64,000 bases of DNA from Chaetoderma sp. LZ-2023a. Lineage: Eukaryota > Mollusca > Caudofoveata > Chaetodermatida > Chaetodermatidae. The notes beneath the pieces are model-generated. The model saw only the letters and a program-made list of their open reading frames with translations, had not been told where the DNA came from and searched no databases. A program made the position numbers and the translations under genes. Positions 11,328 to 22,722 of this stretch are shown here, one piece after another. Every line of letters starts with the position of its first letter. Position 1 is the first letter of the stretch. Location: NCBI GenBank assembly GCA_034401795.1, contig CM067360.1:49810573-49874572 (forward strand). Reading direction: 5' to 3'.

Positions 11328-12462
11328 TAGGGTTGCGCGATTTTTGCTTTGAAACATCGCGATCGATTTTATTAAAAAAATTGTGATTTTTTAAATTAAA
11401 TCGTATGTCCAAATTCCCAAAAGTATAAACCGGGGTAATGTGACAAGAAAACAAAACTGGGACTTGGAATTTCTAGAAAAATTTGAAATAAATGGTACAA
11501 GAAATAGCACGAAATTAGAACACAATTTCATGCGACAAATTCTTAGCATCCTACGTGTATGCTTAATGTATACCTTATATCCATAATCGCGGGAGTGAAA
11601 TTATTAATTGGGACCGCCTAAATATTGCGTATAGTTTAATAAACATTGTTTATTTCATCAATATTTGACATAAAATGTCGTCAAGTGAAAATATAAATCC
11701 CGCTTCCGCTTATAGCCTCCCTTTGTAGGACGAGTTTAAGTCATTACCCAAGTAGTGCGAAGACACTAATATTAGTACCCGGGGAGATACTGCGCAATCC
11801 ATATACATCATTCTCCCGCCACATAGGATGGTAGCTTTGAGTAGCTATGATAGTAACGGCGTAAACTCGTCCTATAGTGCCGTTTATAGTTGCTTTCAGA
11901 ATGTACGATTTACATTTAAGAGTAAACAACAGAGCACATAGTTCAAAATACAACAATCTGGAATGCCACTGCTTTATTTCCTTTAATTAGGCATGGCAAC
12001 CGAATCAAAAAGGAAAAATTAGTACACAGCCTGAAATTTCTAAAAGAATTATGTTCAGTGATTATTGCCTAACACTCTGCAACTAAGTATATACTTGGTA
12101 TTTCACAACAGACTCGGGGTCTGCAGCGAAAGAAAGAAAGTTTTACGGCGATTCGACAGAGTAACTAGCTGGTTTTCTCAATGACAAAGGCGTTACCTCG
12201 CTATTGTTAGCTTGTTTACCATAGAGCTTTGTGTTTTGATTAGGACTTAGTGAACACATGCGTGAAGCGATCAAGAAAAAACAATGGATACATGGGCAAA
12301 TGGATTATAACTGTATGCTTTTACTGCAGAATGATGAGTTTTAAAATCTTAGTCTGCTCAATTTTTTCACAATTTTTTGATTTTTTTCAATTACATCGTA
12401 GAAAATCACAATTTTTTTCAAAATCGCGCTTTTCGATTAAATCGCGAAATCGTGCAACCCTA
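11328..12462. mobile_element. hAT-like non-autonomous element (1,135 bp) in LINE copy 2
   Basis: Termini TAGGGTTGCGCGATTT and, inverted, AAATCGTGCAACCCTA differ at one of 16 positions; further AT-rich subterminal inverted similarity follows. A perfect 8-bp duplication GTACACTC flanks it (11320-11327, 12463-12470). Copy 1 of the LINE shows the uninterrupted site (GTATACTCAAGTC at about 4193). The inside has no transposase; the only ORF over 60 codons (11956-11744, minus) resembles nothing I know. Confidence 0.92.
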
Positions 12463-12606
12463 GTACACTCAAGTCAAGAATGAACCTGAGAAAGCTAAGG
12501 ATTTCGGCTGAGGACAAGACAGTAGCCAAAAGCAAAGAAGGACTGATTGCAGCTGTAGGATGTTCCTACTACTACAGCCGCAGAATACAGTACTCATACA
12601 TACACC

Positions 12607-12622
12607 AGTTTCTTTGCTATTT
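12607..12622. repeat. Family C MITE, right stub
   Basis: AGTTTCTTTGCTATT is the end of family C, separated from its left part by LINE copy 2. Confidence 0.65.
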
Positions 12623-12985
12623 CCAGTTTTAGCCATGTCCTGCCCATCTCTAGCAAAGCTCCGCCCCCACCTCGCTCGTGTTGGGATCAATCGATTCCTG
12701 AACTCCTTGAATTTCAATTTTCAGAAAACTATACAGGTAAGCTGTTGACTTTTGAAAATAATTTGACTGGCGAAACAAAAGTGCCTAGTCAAATTGGTTT
12801 CTAACTATTCGACAGAATGTTTATTAAATAATAAAGCCATACAATTCATACAACGTGCCTGACTACTAAACGTTTAAGACAGATTAAATCGAGTCATGAT
12901 GTCATTGATTATGACGTCATCCTACATGTCACATAGTTGATTATGATGTCGTATGATGGATTGGTAAACCGGAAGTCTCCATTGA
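12622..12985. mobile_element. Family B MITE
   Basis: Left arm with TGTCCTGCCCATCTCTAGC, then CTATACAGGTAAGCTGTTGA leading into a worn palindrome, then ATTAAATAATAAAGCCATAC and ATTATGACGTCATCC. The TGACGTCA at about 12911 is a perfect CRE octamer. Confidence 0.75.
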
Positions 12986-13320
12986 GTGATATAATCAGTT
13001 TCTTTGAAATATCCGCTGAATCTTGGGAAAAGATTGCTATGCTTTTGAGAGAAATCTTATCGAAGTTGGTCTGTCAGGAAAATCCAAAATATGGCTACCT
13101 GGCAGATACTATTTGTAAAACTCTCAGGAAATTTGAACTATTAATTAACCAGTGCAACATGGGTGGCTTTGCAAACGTTTTACCAATAGACACCGATTTA
13201 TACCAATCAAATTAGTATGATATCCGGCAGATAGGATAATAATATATGGACACTTGCATTAATGCCGGTCAATCTTGTCTAGATAAGCTTTATGGACCTT
13301 GAGGGACAATAGGCCATTCA

Positions 13321-13551
13321 TTAAGCCTTTGTTGGCCAAATTTAAAAAAAATCAAAATATTAACTTATTGAATGTCCATTTTCAGACCAAGAGAAGACAA
13401 TTTTTGAAAATTTACCACTGGAATGACTGGCTCGGTTATCGAGCCAGTTATTCCAGTGTTAAATTTTCAGAATTTGTCTTCTCTTGGCCTGTAAATGGGC
13501 TTTCCTCAAGATTACTGCAGAGCAAAACCGACTTGGGCATTAAAGGGTTAA
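13321..13551. mobile_element. Family A MITE, full
   Basis: Bounded by TTAA (13321) and GGGTTAA (to 13551). Palindrome CTCGGTTATCGAG intact. Confidence 0.85.
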
Positions 13552-13835
13552 TGTGCTGGTGGGTAGATATCGTGGCTTTCTATGCAGAAAGACATAAACA
13601 AATAAACTGCGCTGATGCTAGCTGCGACCATACCGGCAGTGCCTGATAACTCTCAGGAAATGCATAATCTATGATGCCCTGTAAAGAATTTAGAATTAAT
13701 AATTGAAGATTCTTCTTGAGAAATGCCTGGTTTAACTACGGAATTGTATAACCTTTGATCTCTTATCATTAACATATACAAAAGGAGTCTAGTTAAGTAA
13801 AACTGGACAAGATTTGATAGCTATAATTTAACCTG

Positions 13836-14067
13836 TTAACCATCAAATTTGTTCAAGAAAATTTCTATTTTCTCATACAAAATATCCATTTGCAGACCAA
13901 GAGAAGACTATTTTTGAAAATTTACCAATGGAATGGCTGGCTCGGTTATCGAGTCAGTCATTCTAGTGGTAAATTTTCAAAATTAGGCTTCTTTTTGTCT
14001 GCAAACGGCTATTTCTCAGAACCACTGCAGAAGCCGTTTTTGGCTGATATGAGTGTTAAAGGTTTAA
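13836..14067. mobile_element. Family A MITE, full
   Basis: Bounded by TTAA on each side. Same polarity as the copy at 13321; right arm ends TGATATGAGTGTTAAAGG. Confidence 0.85.
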
Positions 14068-14233
14068 GTCGCATGCATTGTAAAGGGGTTTAACTGCTGG
14101 CTTTAGGGTTTGTATTCAACTACAGAGTGCTCTCCCTTTATATACTATGCCAGTCAAACAAGATTAACTAACTGTCTGACTGCTGTATTTCTGCGGACTA
14201 TATTTTCGATGGGGGTCTAACTCTGGCTATGAT

Positions 14234-14322
14234 CAATATTCTGAGAACAATTTGACTGAAAGTTGTTGCTGGCTAAGCTACCAACAACTTTCAGTCAAAA
14301 TTGTTTTCAAAATCTTCCAACA
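14234..14322. repeat. Family D palindrome
   Basis: Arms TTTGACTGAAAGTTGTTG and CAACAACTTTCAGTCAAAA around GCTGGCTAAGCTAC. Almost perfect hairpin, able to extrude as a cruciform. Confidence 0.75.
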
Positions 14323-14404
14323 GGTCCATTGAATTTATTGTTTGGTGGCTTGCAGCAGTTAGATCCGCTACGGTCTTGTGGAATGTTAATTTGTAGGTGA
14401 AGAT

Positions 14405-14560
14405 AAAAAAGTTTATTTTTGACTTGTTCACTTATATGGCTAGCTGTCTGGCTCAATAATCAAATCATTCATTCCAGTGGTAAATTTTCAAAAATATTCT
14501 TATGTTGGCCTGCAAAATTTTAATTTTCTTGTAAACCTTTGACTATTGAAGTGGTCAGAG
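14405..14560. repeat. Family A MITE, diverged
   Basis: Core TGTCTGGCTCAATAATCAAA and ATTCCAGTGGTAAATTTTC are recognisable; outer arms are worn. Confidence 0.55.
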
Positions 14561-14682
14561 GTTACGTCTGCTTACTGTAGTGTCAATATGTCTTTAGATG
14601 ATGTTAATCTATTATCGAAGTACCATATTTAAGATAATATATTACACACTGAATCATATAATAATTACCTGATTATTGTTTT

Positions 14683-14907
14683 TTAACACTCATATCAGCC
14701 AAAGACGGTTTCTGCAGTGGTCTTGAGATATGTCCATTTGCAGGCCAAAAGAAGACTATTTTTTAAAATTTACCACTGGAATGACTGGCTCGATAAATGA
14801 GTCAGTCATTCCAGTGGTAAAGTTTCAAAGTATAGTCGACTATTGGTCTGCAAACGGACATTTTCTATGAGAAAATTTAAATTTTCTTGAACAAATTCGA
14901 GGGTTAA
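14683..14907. mobile_element. Family A MITE, full
   Basis: TTAA at both ends. Left arm CACTCATATCAGCCAAAGAC, core CTCGATAAATGAG. Confidence 0.85.
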
Positions 14908-15011
14908 CGGGTTAGGTGAATTTGGTTTGAGCTTTATTCGTCTCAAAGTCTTACTATGTTCCATCCTTATTTTTAGCTGCAGTATTTTGGTTTTATTTGA
15001 TCTGAGCTAAT

Positions 15012-15508
15012 GAATGGATGAATCCAGTTTATCGATCAATCATATGATGTTATAATCAACAATGTCACATGTAGGCTGACGTCATAAACAATTACACCAT
15101 GCATGACATGATTTAGTCAGTCATAAATGCCAAATAGTCTGTCAAGTTGTGCGAATTGTATGGCTTTACTATTTAATAAACATAGTGTTGGATATTTTGA
15201 AACTAATTTGACTGGGCGCTGTTGCTGCCATAAGTAGCAACAGCACCCAGTCAAATTAGTTTTTAGTCGGTCATAAATGGCTAATAGTCTGTCAAGTTGT
15301 GAGAATTGCATGTCTTTATTATTTAATAAACATATTGTTGGATATCTTGAAACTAATTTGACTGGGTGCTGTTGCTGCCATAGAATTAGTTTCAAAATAT
15401 TCTGGAAATTGAGATTCAGGGAGTTCAGTGTTCGATCGATCTCAACACGGGCAAAGCTTGGGTGGAGCTTAGCTAGAGATTAACGGGGCATAGCTAAAAT
15501 TGGATTCA
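15012..15508. mobile_element. Family B MITE with internal duplication
   Basis: Starts AATGGATGAATCCAGTTT and ends AAAATTGGATTCAAT, a pair of terminal inverted repeats. The block from the TCATAAATG motif through the palindrome occurs twice (about 15120-15262 and 15263-15390), giving two successive CTGTTGCTGCCATA cores. Carries AATAAA twice (15176, 15330 region). Confidence 0.8.
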
Positions 15509-15614
15509 ATATTACAGAATCTGAACATATTTACACTAAACAATTCACCTTTCCAGAGTATCCATCCATGACCTCATATGAAGTCACAATCATTACATCA
15601 AATTAGCCCTTTAG

Positions 15615-15920
15615 TTAACACTTTAATGGTCATACCGGCTTCTGGTATGGTCTTCTTGAATGTCGATTTATAGGCCAAGTGAATACAATTTTAAAATTTT
15701 TACCACAGGAATAACTGGCTCGATAACCGAGCCAGTCATTCCAGTGATAAATTTTCAAAAATTATATTCTCTTGGCCTGGAAATGGAAATTCAATAAGCA
15801 GATATTTAAATTTTCTTTAACCAAATTTGACCATTAAAGGGTTAACCAAGATGGTCAAATCTAGCCTCTGCAGGGGTTATGAGGAATGTCCATTTACTTA
15901 TCAAGAGAGAAGAAGATGCA
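15615..15920. mobile_element. Family A MITE, full, plus one arm of a second
   Basis: Full copy 15615-15845 (TTAACACTTTAATGG to CCATTAAAGGGTTAA); a second copy starts at the same TTAA and breaks off after about 75 bp near 15920. Confidence 0.8.
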
Positions 15921-15961
15921 GCGGTGATTCAGATCAGATCCACAAGAAAGGAAAGGAGGCA

Positions 15962-16146
15962 TAGGCAGCAACAACACCCAGTCAAATTTAAGTTTCAAAA
16001 TATTCAACAGCTTACCTGTATAGTTTTCTGGAAATTGATAGTCAGGAAGATCGGGGATCAATCGATCCCAATTCCTAACATGCCGAAGAGGGGGTGGAGC
16101 TTAGCTAAATATGGGCGGGGCGTTGTAAAAACTGGATTCCTGCATT
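15962..16146. repeat. Family B MITE, right half
   Basis: Begins inside the palindrome (CAACAACACCCAGTC), contains AGCTTACCTGTATAGTTTTC and the GGGTGGAGCTTAGCTAA motif, and ends AAAACTGGATTCCTGCATT. Confidence 0.75.
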
Positions 16147-16348
16147 AAATGTTCCAAGAACACAGTCACTGTTTTGGCCAGCTTGACCACAAAGACAAAC
16201 AACACATAACAGTCCTTTACAGACGATGAGAACAAATTTTTTTATTCAAAAAGATGTGTATATATATATCTGTTATTATGACAACAAACCTATTTCACAC
16301 ATCTGCATTAAAATATTTATACAGTTTCTCAACTACTTTTGTGTTGAT

Positions 16349-16586
16349 TTAATCCTATAATGGTCAAATTTGGTCAAGAAAATAAAAATATTGCCTTATT
16401 AAATATCCAACTGCAGGTAAAGAGAAGAGTATTTTTGAAAATTTACCACTGGAATGACTGGCTCGAGTATCGAGCCAGCCATTCCAGTTGTAAATCTTCA
16501 AAAATTCTTCTCTGTACCTGCAGATAGACATTCCTCAAGACCACTGCAGAGGCGGGTTTTGGCCGGCTTGACCATTAAAGGGTTTA
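16349..16586. mobile_element. Family A MITE, full
   Basis: TTAA to GGGTTTA. Central CTCGAGTATCGAG; right arm GGCCGGCTTGACCATTAAAG. Confidence 0.85.
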
Positions 16587-16755
16587 CATTACTTTCACAC
16601 AGAAACGATTGAAAACTGTTACTGTTAACCATTTTATTCCCTATAATGCTACAAATTCTTTGTGATGTTATAAAATATTTGTTTGAATATTTTGAAACTT
16701 GAACCACATGGTCAATGTATTCAGCGGAACATTTCGTACATAATAAAGATTTTGT

Positions 16756-16943
16756 TTAACCATTTAATGGTCAAGCTGGTCAAAACAAGATGAGCATATT
16801 TTCTAAAATAGTACCATTGGAATGACTGGCTTTAAAACTGAGCCAGTCAATCCAATGGTAAATTTTGAAAAATGTGCTTCTTTTGGCTTGCAAAATGACA
16901 TTTACTGAGCAAAAAGAATCAAATTTGACCATTAAAGAGTTAA
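16756..16943. mobile_element. Family A MITE, shortened left arm
   Basis: TTAACCATTTAATGG ... CATTAAAGAGTTAA. The segment between the outer GGTCAA and the palindrome is missing on the left. Confidence 0.8.
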
Positions 16944-17116
16944 TCTTGCCTTTTGGTCAGAAAATCCATAGCTAGATTTTACATTTTCTATAATTAATAC
17001 AAAAGTCGAGTACCGGTATATATTCATGTACAAAGTGGACTGCATTTCTATATAAAATGCATCATACCTCTGACAGCTAAATAGATGATAAGGGATGTGT
17101 AGAAGTTAAATAGCGG

Positions 17117-17620
17117 AATCCAATTCTAGCTATGCTCCGCCCATTTCTAGTCATGCTCCGCCCATTTCTAGCTATGCTCCACCCATTTCTAGCCATGCTC
17201 CACCCATTTCTAGCTATGCTCCACCCATTTCTACCTATTCTCTGACAGCTCCACCCATTTATAGCTATGCTCCGCCTATTGATATGCGCATGTTGCAATT
17301 GATTTACCGGTATATAATTTGAACCATGAATTCTCAGTATCCCATCTTCGAGGTAACTAACTATATAAATAGACAGGTAAGCTGTTGAATATTTCAAAAC
17401 TAATTTGACTGGGTGCTGTCATTGCTATAGGCAACAACAGTGCCCAGTTAAATTAGTTTCAAGATATTCAACAGAATGGCTATTAAATAGTAAATCCGTC
17501 AAAGACATAAAATTCAAAAAATGTACAAACTAAACTGATTGTGACGTCAACCTACCTGTGACGTAGTTGGTTATGATGTCATATACTTGAGCGGCAGATC
17601 AGATTCATCCATTGCCTTTC
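17117..17620. mobile_element. Family B MITE with expanded 21-bp motif
   Basis: At 17120-17285 the internal motif TAGCTATGCTCCGCCCATTTC is repeated about eight times (normal copies have about one and a half). Then CAGGTAAGCTGTTGAATATT, the palindrome, TGACGTCA-like sites and a TCATCCATT end. It documents array growth inside a MITE. Confidence 0.85.
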
Positions 17621-18060
17621 CTATCCATCTGTTGAGGCTTCCATTTACAGCATATGCTTAATGATCCACTGAGTGGATCTTTACGTAACCTGACCTGCAG
17701 GTTTCCCTTATGGGGTCCAATGAACCCACATGATATTTTTAGCAAAATGTCAAGTTTGTGGTGACACAGCTATCGAAATTATGTTTGTGGGCACTGAATA
17801 ATAGGTCGTGTTCGAATGAGGTATGGATAGGCTTAATCGGGATGTCCAATGTTCTATTGAAAATATATACACCTTTGAAAGTATCTTGACCCATGGATTG
17901 TGCATGGGGAACTTAAGAGCCATACTCGGCTTCAATTGTCATGGTTGTCATGGCCCAATTATTAGAATAGCATTTCCATTAGGTCACTGGTTGCACTTGT
18001 AGATTTGGAGAGCCCTATTTATTTTGGCGTCAGGTTGGTAGAGGTCAAAATGATGGAGTC

Positions 18061-18432
18061 TCAATGGACCTTTCCGGTTTTAGCTATGCCCCGCCCATCT
18101 CTAGCTAAGCTCCACCCACACTTCGTGTTAGGATCGATCGATCTCTGAACACCAGGCCTATTAATTTCCAAAAAATCTACACAGGTAAGCTGTTGAATAT
18201 TCTGAAACTAATTTGACTGGGTGCTGTTGCTGCCTAGCATGTTTATTAAATAGCAAAGAATTACAAAGACATACAATTCATACAAGGTGTCGGACCATTT
18301 GAGATTTGGTGACGGTCTATATGGAACCCTTTGTGACGTAATGATTATGACGTCATCATACACGCGCTGAGCTGATTATCACGTAATACGAGGTCTGGTG
18401 ATGGATGGATACTCTGGAAAGGAGAATTATGG
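18061..18432. mobile_element. Family B MITE, half palindrome
   Basis: Starts CAATGGACCTTTCCGG, has TATGCCCCGCCCATCTC, CACAGGTAAGCTGTTGAATA and a TGACGTCA at about 18354; ends ATACTCTGGAAAGGAGAATT. The second palindrome arm is deleted right after GCTGTTGCTGCC. Confidence 0.8.
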
Positions 18433-18550
18433 AATTTGGCCATCAAAAAAAGCATGAATGTGCAAATGTGGTTTGGTATGTACAATCTCTGGTTGCTATG
18501 ACTATATTCATATGCATACAAAATTCATATTTAATAATCAGATTATCTGT

Positions 18551-18920
18551 TTAACCCTTTAACCCTTGAATTTTTTCAAGGAAATTTTAATTTGATAAAA
18601 CAATTTTTTTTTAATTTACCACTGGAATGAGTGGCTAGGTTATCGAGCCAGTCATTGCAGTGGTAAATTTTCAAAAATAGTTCTATTGGTCTGCAATTTC
18701 TCAAGACCACGGCAGAGGCCGTTTTTAACGGATATGGGTGTTAAAGTGCTATGGCTAAGCCGGCCAAAACAGGTTTCTGCAGTTGTCTTGATAAAGATCC
18801 ATTTGCAGGTCAAGAAGACTATATTTTGTAATTTTGTGTCTGGAGTGACTGGCTCAAACATTCGAAGGGTGTAAATTTCAATTTTCTTGACACATCTTGA
18901 ACATTAAAGTCTTATGCACG
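18551..18920. mobile_element. Two family A MITEs sharing a TTAA
   Basis: 18551-18744 is a full copy (CTAGGTTATCGAGCC core). 18741-18920 follows through GTTAAAG; in the second, one side of the palindrome is deleted after GACTGGCTC. Confidence 0.75.
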
Positions 18921-19254
18921 CATAGATTATCATCCATAGATTGTATAATTAAATTGTACTTTCATTTTTCTTTAGTAATCTTAATTTCACTCACGGGACA
19001 GCCTTCAATTAACGAAGACAAATTAAGTCGGTCACAATTAGCTATAGATCATGGCGATTTTCAAAATCAAGTGTAAATATGCAATTTAAAAATAAATAAA
19101 AGCTAAAGATTAAGTAATAAATGAAAGCATAATTTAAAAAATATAATAACATGGAAGTTGCACAAACAAAGATTAAATAAAATACATAATCTAATATGTA
19201 TATCGGACGCGGAGACTTGTATCCAGATTTTTATTTGAGGCTCGAAACTAGTAT

Positions 19255-19830
19255 TAGTGTTGTCTGTCTATCTGTCTGTGCCTGCCTGTCTCTCTGTCTC
19301 TGTCTGTATGTCTTTCTGTCAGCAAAGTTGGTGGAATTCAGCTAAATTTGCTAGATGAGTTGCTAATATGATTGTGGACTGTGAGGCAATGTTACGGTGT
19401 ACATTATACTGAGCCCCCGGTGTAGGGTTTGGGATTGTCATGTAGGTTTACTGAGGATCAAAGTTGACGAAAATGTGGGGATTTGCAATTGCATGCCGTC
19501 GACTGTGCAATCTCGTTTCAAATTAATTTGATTGGAATCTGTTGCTGCCTAATATAATATTTCCTACAAATTAAATAATCTGTCATATCTGGTCTGTAGG
19601 GTTGGCATTGTTAAATTCCTGTACAATGGATGGAGAGATGATCATGAGTGGACAAACTCGATGGGTACATGGACAGACAGATTGATAGATTAGATATATA
19701 TTATATGATTAGAGATTGAGTGATAAACAGATGGATGGATTAGTGACACGTAGACAAAAAGAGAGCTGGTTGATACAGATGATTGATAGATAGATGGATG
19801 GACAGGTGAATGAAAATATACGTTATCAGT
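19255..19830. repeat. Simple repeats CTGT and GATG
   Basis: CTGTCTGTCTATCTGTCTGT-type pyrimidine run at 19258-19320 and degenerate GATA/GATG repeats at 19640-19815. Between them no gene is seen. Confidence 0.6.
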
Positions 19831-19839
19831 CTAGCAGTT

Positions 19840-20010
19840 GTACAGTACAAAACTGCCACTGCAATGATCTTGAAGGTGGTCCATTTTCAGGTTAGGAAAG
19901 GATTGTTTTTGAAATTTTACACTGGAATGGCTGGCCCGATAACCAAGTTAGCAATCTAGTGTTTACATTTTTTAAAGTTCTCTTGCGCGACAAATGCTAT
20001 GTTTCAAGAC
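19840..20010. repeat. Family A MITE, old
   Basis: ACACTGGAATGGCTGGCCCG core with worn arms. Confidence 0.55.
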
Positions 20011-20170
20011 TAACTTTATTGAAGTTTGACGAATTCTCGCGCAGAACCTGATGAAACTGATTTATATGCGAAATCATGTCAGAAATCGATGAAGAAAAAA
20101 GAAACTGTCTTAGAAATTAGGTTATCATATCTGGCATCATGTGTTTTATAAATGATATCACGAATTGATC

Positions 20171-20532
20171 AATGGACCTTTCCAGTTTATCCATCCATCA
20201 TATGACTTCATAAACAACTAAGTGACTTGTAGGATGATGTCATAATTAATTATGGCATGAATGACTCGATTTATTGTTTCTTAAACGTTTAGTAGCCCTG
20301 TACTAATTGCATGGCTTTACTATCTAATAAACATTCTGTGAAATATTTTGAAACTAATTTGACTGGGCATGGCAGCAACAGCACCCAGTCAAATTAGTTT
20401 CTAAATATTGAGCAGCTTACCTGGAAATTGATAGTCAAGAGCTCGGGGATTGATCGATTTCAACACGAGGGAGGTGTGGATGAAGCTTAGCTAGAGATGG
20501 GCGGGCCATAGCAAAAACTGGAAAGGCCCATT
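20171..20532. mobile_element. Family B MITE, full with clear terminal inverted repeats
   Basis: Starts AATGGACCTTTCCAGTTT and ends AAACTGGAAAGGCCCATT: the clearest view of the family's inverted termini. The palindrome is shortened (GGGCATGGCAGCAACAGC). Confidence 0.85.
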
Positions 20533-20875
20533 GACAGGGGAAATGCTGCTGGGTGACGGGATGGGACACATACCAGGCTCAAAGTTTGTAACTATTCTCA
20601 TTTGGCTAACAGACACCAAACACATCACATGTGAATCTTTTTCAAAAGATGATTAAGATACCAATGATCATTATGATTAGCCACAATGGATGTAGTAAGT
20701 ACACGCGATAATTATTTACGGTGGCTATCACAATTATGACATTGTTTTTATGTCAGATATTATCAGCCTATGACTATAGGAAAGCTAAGTGTACAATTAT
20801 ATGTTTTTTGACTTTTTGATATAATAACATCTGGAGAGACTATTTAATATCATTACAAATCTAAAATGGCAATCT

Positions 20876-21086
20876 TTAACCCTTTAATGGTCAAGACAGC
20901 GAAAACTGGCCATGGCAGTGGTCTTGAGAAATGTCCATTTGCAGGCCAGTGGAATGACTGGGTCGATAAGCGAGGCAGTCATTCCAGTGGTAAATTTTCA
21001 GAAATGGCATTTTTTTGCCTGCAAATGGACATTTCTTCTGACAGTATTGCCATTTTCTTGACAAAATTTAACCATCAAAGGGCTAA
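20876..21086. mobile_element. Family A MITE, slightly shortened
   Basis: TTAACCCTTTAATGG start and CATCAAAGGGCTAA end. The AGAAGACT segment is missing from the left palindrome arm. Confidence 0.8.
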
Positions 21087-21180
21087 TTGCAGAACAATTA
21101 ACAGTTAAATTCAAAATAAGGCACTGTTTCCCACGCTGCTATACATTTATTCCTGGAAGTAACGGGCATAGCTAGACGGA

Positions 21181-21835
21181 TTAACGTTTTAATGGTCAAA
21201 ATTGCTCAAGAATACCAAGAGTTGTACTTGTGCAAATGAGACTATTTTTGAAAATTTACCAGTGGAATGACTGGCTTAGTTACTGAGCCAGTCATTCCAG
21301 TGGTAAATTTGTCAGAAATAGTCTTTTTAACCGGTAAATGTACACTTCCTAAGGACACTGCAGAGGTCAGTTTTGGCTGGCTTACGGGTTAGGCATCAAT
21401 TAACCGTTTAATGGAGGACAAGAGTTGTCAAATAAAATTAAAATTTTTGGTTATTACATATACATTTGCAGTCCAAGAGAAAACTATGAGGTATTTATGA
21501 AGATTTTCCAAGTAATGCCTAGCTCGATTATTCCAGTGGTAAAGTTACAGAAAGACTACTGAAGAGACAGGTTTTAACCGGCTTGACTATTAACCTTTTA
21601 ATGACTAAATTTCTTCAAAAAATTAAAATATTTACTAATTTAATGTCCATTTGAAGGCCAAGAGAAGACTATTTTTGAATATTTACAACTGTAATGACTG
21701 GCTCGGTAACCGAGCCAGTCATTTCAGTAGTAAAATTTCAAAAATAGTCTTCTCCTGGCCGGTAAATGGACATTACTCAAAAGTCAAAAGCACTACAGAG
21801 GCCGGTTTTGGCTGGTTTCATCACGAAAGAGTTAA
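21181..21835. mobile_element. Three family A MITEs in a row
   Basis: Copies at 21181-21390, 21400-21593 (worn palindrome) and 21590-21835. The last two share the TTAA at 21590-21593. The third has a near-perfect core CTCGGTAACCGAG. Confidence 0.8.
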
Positions 21836-22140
21836 ATGGCAAAAACAGAACGGCAAATTCAAACCAATACACAAGCGTTGGTAAGAACTTGTAACATCAC
21901 ACAGGTGCGGGTGATGTATTATCCTCTATGCATCTTACACAAGTGTATAAATCAAATTACAAACTGTAATACATGTTAATGTTGGCCTATCCATGTCCCT
22001 GTACTGCATTATCCGTCATCTGTCATGCATTTGAGCAATCCAAATGCAGTTGAATTACGCATTGTCAGGCGTACTTGTGCCTGAGAAATGTGACTGATTA
22101 CATACGACCATCACATATACATGGAAAGCGGGCCTGTAGC

Positions 22141-22366
22141 ACACAAGCTGGTCAAAAACAGCTTCTGCAGTGGTCTTGAGAACTTTCTATTTGCAGACCA
22201 ACATAAGATTATTTTTTTAAATTTACCACCGGAATCACAGGCTCGATAACCGAGCCAATCATTCCTATAGTAAATTTTCAAAATTAATCTTATCTTGGTC
22301 TGCAAATGGACATTTCTTATGGGAAAATCAAATTTTTCTTGATTGAATTTGAGGGTTTAGGGTTAA
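22141..22366. mobile_element. Family A MITE
   Basis: Left arm from CAAGCTGGTCAAAAACAGC, core GCTCGATAACCGAGCC, right end GGGTTTAGGGTTAA. Confidence 0.8.
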
Positions 22367-22722
22367 ACACTCAACAGATAGCGGATAATGCCTCAAACAC
22401 TTGTGAAATCTGGCCTAATATAAGACTCTGTTTGATGGTTAAATTTAGTACTATTAATTAGTTAATTAACTAATACAACGTTTAAATTATTTACCATTAG
22501 TATTCAAGTATTAGACACGGTTTTTTATTGATTTTCAACAGCTTAAAACGTGTGTGCGTCCTATATATGAGACGATAGATTTGACTATGTATGGTAGCTA
22601 GACTGGTGAATACGCAGATTTCACACGGTTCTCGATAGATATAATTCGCTAAATGTACAAAAGAATTGAGGGGCCTGATGTGTCAATCAAGCAACGACAT
22701 TCATTAATCATGTCTGATGTCA

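Larger units (their letters stand above)
8383..12600 (+). mobile_element. LINE copy 2, 5'-inverted, with a nested MITE
   Basis: Same LINE as copy 1. The 5' part (8383 to about 9423) is on the minus strand and the 3' part (about 9424-12600) on the plus strand. The outer edge of the inverted part corresponds to copy 1 position about 2303, and the 3' part starts at about 2296-2303, so the two segments share one breakpoint. The element is flanked by TACACC on both sides (8377-8382, 12601-12606) and ends in the CATACAT tail. A 1,135-bp hAT-like MITE sits inside at 11328-12462. Confidence 0.85.

Noticed and set aside
12937-13215. 92-residue plus-strand ORF (begins MIMMSYDGLV)
   Set aside because: Its first part lies in a family B MITE, and I recognise no domain in the rest. 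It might be an exon, but nothing supports that here.
15117-15395. 92-codon minus ORF with two similar halves
   Set aside because: It is the internal duplication of a family B MITE read as protein.
17077-17397. 106-codon minus ORF with RNGWSIARNGW repeats
   Set aside because: Created by the expanded 21-bp motif inside a family B MITE.
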